Shown here piece after piece: positions 60,149 through 64,000 of a DNA stretch of 64,000 nt. Positions within the stretch are counted from its first letter, which is position 1. The number at the start of each line of letters is the position of its first letter. A model generated the notes under the pieces. It saw only the letters and a list, made by a program, of their open reading frames with translations. It was not told the origin of the DNA and did no database searches. This DNA comes from Meridianimarinicoccus roseus (GTDB taxonomy: Bacteria; Pseudomonadota; Alphaproteobacteria; Rhodobacterales; Rhodobacteraceae): contig NZ_QGKU01000006.1 in NCBI RefSeq assembly GCF_003172915.1, positions 1-64,000 of the forward strand, in the 5' to 3' direction. A program made the translations under genes and the position numbers.

Positions 60149-60557
60149 TCAAGCTCCTGTCGGTTGGATCAGGTCCCAGCGGTTGCCGAACGGATCGCGG
60201 AAAGCGGCGACCTTTGCTTTGGGCTCATGCCGGGTGTCCTCTTCGAAGATCGCGCCGACGCGGGAAAGGCGGCGCGGTCATGGTCCATGTCATTGCTATG
60301 CAGAAAAAAGGCGACCCGACCCCCGGTCTGGGTGCCGATGGCCGAGCGCTGCGTGTCGGTAGCGGCCTTCGCTGGCAGAGGCGCCAGCCCCAGGCGCCGG
60401 GTCGCACGACGACCCAGCGCTTGTCCGGCTCGGCGGGCAGATCCTCGATCAGTTCGAAGCTCGTCCCGCCGACGAGGACTTCGAGGGCGGCGTCGTAATC
60501 CGGCACCACGAAGGGGACGAGCGCAAGCGCCCGATTTCCGGCGACCCCGCCCTGCAC
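60149..60557 (-). pseudogene. VOC/glyoxalase-family gene with two frameshifts
   Basis: Three consecutive segments in three frames make up one VOC protein: from a GTG at 60557 'VPFVVPDYDAALEVLVGG' to VVVRPGA (shift near 60395), then AATDTQRSAIGTQTGGRVAF to MDHDRAAF (shift near 60265), then FEEDTRHEPKAKVAAFRDPF and GNRWDLIQPTGA with a stop at 60149. Spacing is right for a complete protein of about 135 aa, so the damage is small and recent, or reflects base-calling errors. It lies between the binding-protein and formamidase genes of the operon. Confidence 0.8.
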
Positions 60558-60560
60558 GGG

Positions 60561-62186
60561 TTACTCCGCCTCGGTGGAGTAGATGTAGTCGTAGTTGACC
60601 GGGATATGTACCGGGTCCACGAACAGCGAGGCGTCACCGGCGATCGCATCCGACGTCAGTGTGAAGCGCTGTTCGTTGAACACAGGCACCCAGGGCGCAT
60701 CAGCCATCACGTCGAGGTAGATTTGCCGCCAGGCCGCCTCGCGCGCCTCTGCGTTTTCGGGCCCGGTCATCGCGTCGGCCTCGGCCGCGCGGGCGTCGAG
60801 CGCCTCGTTGCAGTACCACGACCAGTTCCAGCCTCCTGGCACCGCGCCGGCGCAGCCGAGGATCGGCCCGTAGAAGTTTGACGGGTCGGGGAAGTCCGCG
60901 ATCCAGGCCATGCCACCCGACCAGATCATCGGTGCCTGGTCCTTCTCGCCGCCCGCGGCGATGACATTGGCCTGCGCGAGGTTGCGGATCTCGACAGTGA
61001 TGCCGATTTCGGACAGGTCCTGCTGGATCGCCTGCGCAATGCGTGGGTTGGGATCGACGTTCATGACGTAAAGCTCGGTCGTGAACCCGTCGGGAAAGCC
61101 TGCATCGGCCAGCATCTGGCGCGCGCCCTCGGGGTCGAACGGGTAGCCCTCGTAGTCCTCGGCGTAGCCCGGCATGGTCGGCGGCAGCGGCTGGTTGGCG
61201 GGTACCGCACGGCCGTTGATGATGCGCACGATCCGATCCTTGTTGACCGCCATGTTCACCGCCTTGCGCACGTCAAGGTTGTCGAACGGTGCCATTTCGG
61301 TGTTCAGCGTGATGTAGCCGGTGTGAAGTTGCCCGCCCTCGATCACGTTGTCGGCCTGTGCCGGGTCGTTCATGACCTGCAAGAACTGCGCGGGCGGGAT
61401 TCCGTCACCGGGTACATCGGCCTGGCCCTGCTGGAGCCGCAGCAACGCGACGGTCGGCTCCAGACCGATCTCGAAGGTCACCTGGTCCAGCTTGGGCACG
61501 CCCGCGCGGTGATACCCGTCGAACCGTTCAAAGACGAGCCGCTGGCCCGGCGTCCATTCGGCCAGCGTAAACGCGCCGGACCCGACCGGGTCACGCCCGA
61601 AATCCTCGCCCTTCTCGTCAACGGCTTCCTTTGGAACGATGGAGGCGAAGTTCAGTGCCATGACATGCCCGAAGGTCGCGTCGGGCCGGCTGAGCGTGAT
61701 GCGCACGGTCTTGTCGTTTACCACCTCGATGCCGGACAGCCCTTCGCCTTCGCCCGCGTTCCAAGTGTCGAAGCCGTCGATCATGCCGAAGAAGCCCGCG
61801 CCGGGGCTGCGGGTCTCGGGGTTGGTGACACGCTCCAGGGAATACTTGACGTCTGCGGCGGTAATCTCGCGGCCGTTGTGGAAGCTGATCCCGTCCTTCA
61901 GCGTGAAGGTGTGGACAAGCCCGTCGCCCGAGATGTCATAGCTTGCGGCCAATTCGTTGCGCAGCGTCGTTGTGCCGGGCTCGTAGCCCATCAGCCCGTC
62001 GAACAGCGATTTGATCATGGACCAGTTCTGCCAGTCATAGCCGATCGCGGGGTCCAGCGTCGCCACATCGTCCTTGTAGGTCACGATCATGGACCCGCCC
62101 TGCGGCGCGTCCTCGTCGACCTGGGCCAGTGCCGGAAACGCGCAGAGCGCGAGCGTCGAGGCACCGGTCAGCAGTAACTTTCTCAT
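60561..62186 (-). CDS. Peptide/nickel-type (family 5) ABC transporter substrate-binding protein
   Basis: 541 aa; signal peptide at 1-21 (ending ALA), typical family 5 stretches 'GLVHTFTLKDGISFHNGREITAADVKYSLERV' region near 95-125 and 'RKAVNMAVNKDRIV' near 305. Usual length for DppA/OppA relatives. Cargo is unknown; the formamidase in the operon suggests a short amide or peptide-like compound. Confidence 0.92.
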   Translation of the reverse strand: MRKLLLTGASTLALCAFPALAQVDEDAPQGGSMIVTYKDDVATLDPAIGYDWQNWSMIKSLFDGLMGYEPGTTTLRNELAASYDISGDGLVHTFTLKDGISFHNGREITAADVKYSLERVTNPETRSPGAGFFGMIDGFDTWNAGEGEGLSGIEVVNDKTVRITLSRPDATFGHVMALNFASIVPKEAVDEKGEDFGRDPVGSGAFTLAEWTPGQRLVFERFDGYHRAGVPKLDQVTFEIGLEPTVALLRLQQGQADVPGDGIPPAQFLQVMNDPAQADNVIEGGQLHTGYITLNTEMAPFDNLDVRKAVNMAVNKDRIVRIINGRAVPANQPLPPTMPGYAEDYEGYPFDPEGARQMLADAGFPDGFTTELYVMNVDPNPRIAQAIQQDLSEIGITVEIRNLAQANVIAAGGEKDQAPMIWSGGMAWIADFPDPSNFYGPILGCAGAVPGGWNWSWYCNEALDARAAEADAMTGPENAEAREAAWRQIYLDVMADAPWVPVFNEQRFTLTSDAIAGDASLFVDPVHIPVNYDYIYSTEAE

Positions 62187-62204
62187 GGGTTCGTCTCCTG
62201 TTGG

Positions 62205-63125
62205 TTACTTGGTCTTGATGCGGGGATCGATGAGCGGCGCGACAAGGTCGGCCAGCAGGTTGCCCAGCACGATGGCAGTCGCGGACACCATGGTGACGCC
62301 CATGATGACCGGGATGTCCACGCGCTGGATCGCCTGCCACGCAAGCTGGCCGATCCCGGGCCAGCCGAAGACGCTTTCGACGACGACGATGCCGGACATG
62401 AAAAGTCCGATGTCGATGCCGATCATGGCGATGATGGGAAGTATCGCGTTGGGCAGCACGTGACGCAGGATGATGCGCCCCTTCGAAAGGCCCTTGGCGG
62501 CGGCGGTACGCACGAAATCCTGGCGAAGCACCTCGATCATCGAGGACCGCATCATCCTGCTGTACCAGCCCGCGCCAAGGAACCCGAGCGTCAGCGCGGG
62601 CAGGACCAGGTGCGCGAAGGTGCCGTAACCGCCGATCGGGAACCAGCCCAGTTGCACCGCGAAGACGTAGAGCAGAAGGATGCCGATCACGAATTGTGGC
62701 GCCGAGATCGACACGAAGCTGAAGATCATCAGCGTGTGGTCCACCGGTCGGTTGCGGCGCAGCGCGGCGATGATGCCGATGGTCAGCCCGATCAGAAGTT
62801 CCGTGACGATGGCCGCCAGCATCAGCAGCAGCGATGCGGGCAGCCGGGAAGCGATGAGTTCTGACACCTCGGCGCGTTGCAAGTAGCTGCGGCCCATGTC
62901 GCCCTGAAACAGGTTCCAAAGGTAACGGCCATACTGCACGAAAAGCGGGTCGTTCAGGCCAAGCTGGTCGCGGATGTTGGCCACGGTCTCGGCCGTGGCG
63001 CTGCGTCCGGCGATCTGGCGCGCGGGGTCCGCGGGCAGCAGATAGAGCAGCACGAAGGTCACCAGCGTGATCCCGAGAAGAATCAGTGCGCTTTCGAGCA
63101 GGCGCCTCAGGACATAGCTGTGCAT
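62205..63125 (-). CDS. DppB-type ABC transporter permease
   Basis: 306-aa permease with six transmembrane helices; N terminus 'LRRLLESALILLGITLVTFVLLYLLPADPAR' is typical of DppB, as is the loop 'RQDFVRTAAAKGLSKGRIILRHVLPNA'. The ATG overlaps the DppC stop by one base. Inner-membrane partner of the DppC-type gene. Confidence 0.94.
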   Translation of the reverse strand: MHSYVLRRLLESALILLGITLVTFVLLYLLPADPARQIAGRSATAETVANIRDQLGLNDPLFVQYGRYLWNLFQGDMGRSYLQRAEVSELIASRLPASLLLMLAAIVTELLIGLTIGIIAALRRNRPVDHTLMIFSFVSISAPQFVIGILLLYVFAVQLGWFPIGGYGTFAHLVLPALTLGFLGAGWYSRMMRSSMIEVLRQDFVRTAAAKGLSKGRIILRHVLPNAILPIIAMIGIDIGLFMSGIVVVESVFGWPGIGQLAWQAIQRVDIPVIMGVTMVSATAIVLGNLLADLVAPLIDPRIKTK

Positions 63126-64000
63126 CAGTGCCGACCCTTCAGTGTGGGATCGAGAATGTCGCGCAGCGCGTCACCGACGAGGTTGAAAGCAAGAGCCAGC
63201 AGAACGATGGCGGCGCCCGGAATGAAGACCAGCCAGGGCGCGGTGGAGAAATAGGTCTGGTTCTCGAAGATGATATTGCCCCAGGACGGGGTCGGCGGCT
63301 GCACCCCCACGCCGAGGAAGGACAGCGTCGCCTCCAGCAGAACGGTGGTCGAGATCCCGAGAGTGCCGAACACCATGATGGAAGAGGATAGATGCGGCAG
63401 CAGATGCGCGAACAGGATGCGCAGGTGCCCCGACCCCATCGCGCGCTGAACCTGGATAAAGTCGCGTTCGGCAAGGCTGCGGGTTTCAGTGTAGATCACG
63501 CGCGCCATCTGCACCCAGTTCACCATGGCGATTACCAACGCCACGATCAGCAGCGACGGCTGGAAGATCGCCGCCAGCACGATGGCCAGCAGCAGCGCGG
63601 GAAACGCCATCATCAGGTCGGTGAAGCGCATCAGAACTGCGCCGACCCATCCGCCGAAATAGCCCGCCGTCACGCCGATCCCCGCGCCAAGCGCGATTGC
63701 GATGCCGTTGGCCAGCACGCCGATGATCAGCGAGGTGCGCGTGCCCAGGATCAGCCTTGAGGCCAGATCGCGTCCAAGCAGATCGGTGCCAAGCGGAAAC
63801 TCTCCGCCCGGCGGCAGCGGCGCGCCGGTCAAAGACAGCCCGTCGAAGCTCTGCTCGAACGGGTCATGCGGCATTAGCAGCGGTGCGAAGACCGCTGCGA
63901 GCACCATCAGCACGATCACGGCGAAGCCGAAGGCCGCTCGCGGGCGGCGCAGCAATTCGCGCAGCACGGCCAGCACGCGGGCCCGGCGGGTGCGCCCTGG
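63125..64000 (-). CDS. DppC-type ABC transporter permease, 5' end beyond the window
   Basis: At least 283 aa with the DppC pattern: cytoplasmic N terminus followed by a helix (GFAVIVLMVLAAVFAPLLM), 'PLGTDLLGRDLASRLILGTR', and the coupling loop 'ERDFIQVQRAMGSGHLRILFAHLLPH'. The first in-window start is a GTG at 63976, but the frame stays open to the right edge with basic residues typical of these N termini, so the true start is probably outside. First visible gene of the operon. Confidence 0.9.
   Translation of the reverse strand, partial: PGRTRRARVLAVLRELLRRPRAAFGFAVIVLMVLAAVFAPLLMPHDPFEQSFDGLSLTGAPLPPGGEFPLGTDLLGRDLASRLILGTRTSLIIGVLANGIAIALGAGIGVTAGYFGGWVGAVLMRFTDLMMAFPALLLAIVLAAIFQPSLLIVALVIAMVNWVQMARVIYTETRSLAERDFIQVQRAMGSGHLRILFAHLLPHLSSSIMVFGTLGISTTVLLEATLSFLGVGVQPPTPSWGNIIFENQTYFSTAPWLVFIPGAAIVLLALAFNLVGDALRDILDPTLKGRH

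Overview
The window is high-GC, densely packed DNA that reads like a chromosome of the Rhodobacterales (Paracoccus/Roseobacter relatives). The reasons are the gene order of the formaldehyde/XoxF/cytochrome c553i block, a VPLPA-type C-terminal sorting signal, many periplasmic ABC transporters and a TTTTC-free, GC-rich intergenic style. No rRNA, tRNA, CRISPR array, phage gene or transposase was seen. The first gene begins at the left edge and the last gene runs off the right edge.

Region 1 (6-18946) is a lanthanide-type methanol oxidation and formaldehyde detoxification island. On the plus strand come glutathione-dependent formaldehyde dehydrogenase, S-formylglutathione hydrolase, a c-type cytochrome, the PQQ dehydrogenase XoxF (with the extra Asp that marks lanthanide enzymes), its cytochrome XoxG, the periplasmic partner XoxJ and a CxxxCW rhodanese-like protein. 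A convergent four-gene minus-strand operon (6349-9128) encodes a DUF3280-type protein, a SRPBCC protein, a beta-propeller and a SoxYZ-like carrier. Divergent from it (9281-16279) is a Lut/Ped-like ABC transport operon (binding protein, propeller, ATPase, permease), into which are inserted two small secreted proteins, one very acidic and PepSY-like, and a second NitT/TauT-type ABC transporter. A histidine kinase/response regulator pair closes the island.

Region 2 (19147-24416) starts with a graveyard: remnants of a polyamine-type ABC transporter operon joined to the tail of a VPLPA-CTERM protein. It continues with a membrane haem protein, a secreted intradiol-dioxygenase-like protein and an AcoR-like regulator that has lost the sigma-54 contact loop. 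Upstream of that regulator is a flavin monooxygenase with an N-terminal SnoaL domain (24533-26332), preceded by a perfect 27-bp palindrome.

Region 3 (26727-50670) is dominated by hydroxyproline catabolism: two proline-racemase-family enzymes, a D-amino-acid dehydrogenase, a DHDPS-type deaminase, a fused aconitase X, an XRE-cupin regulator, a delta1-pyrroline-2-carboxylate reductase and an alpha-ketoglutarate semialdehyde dehydrogenase, with a seven-gene polar amino acid transport operon (43625-48899). Set among these are a DUF333-amidohydrolase, a DmdA-like aminomethyltransferase with an Lrp regulator, and a two-gene secreted module whose large member combines LamG-like, jacalin-like and MACPF (pore-forming) domains.

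Region 4 (50699-54545) is a zinc-related operon (ZrgA-like His-rich protein, LolCDE-type ABC pair, two DUF3299 proteins) behind a Zur-box-like palindrome. Region 5 (54683-64000) holds an orphan histidine kinase, a glyoxalase I-like protein and a peptide/nickel-type ABC operon that also carries a formamidase and a frameshifted VOC gene.
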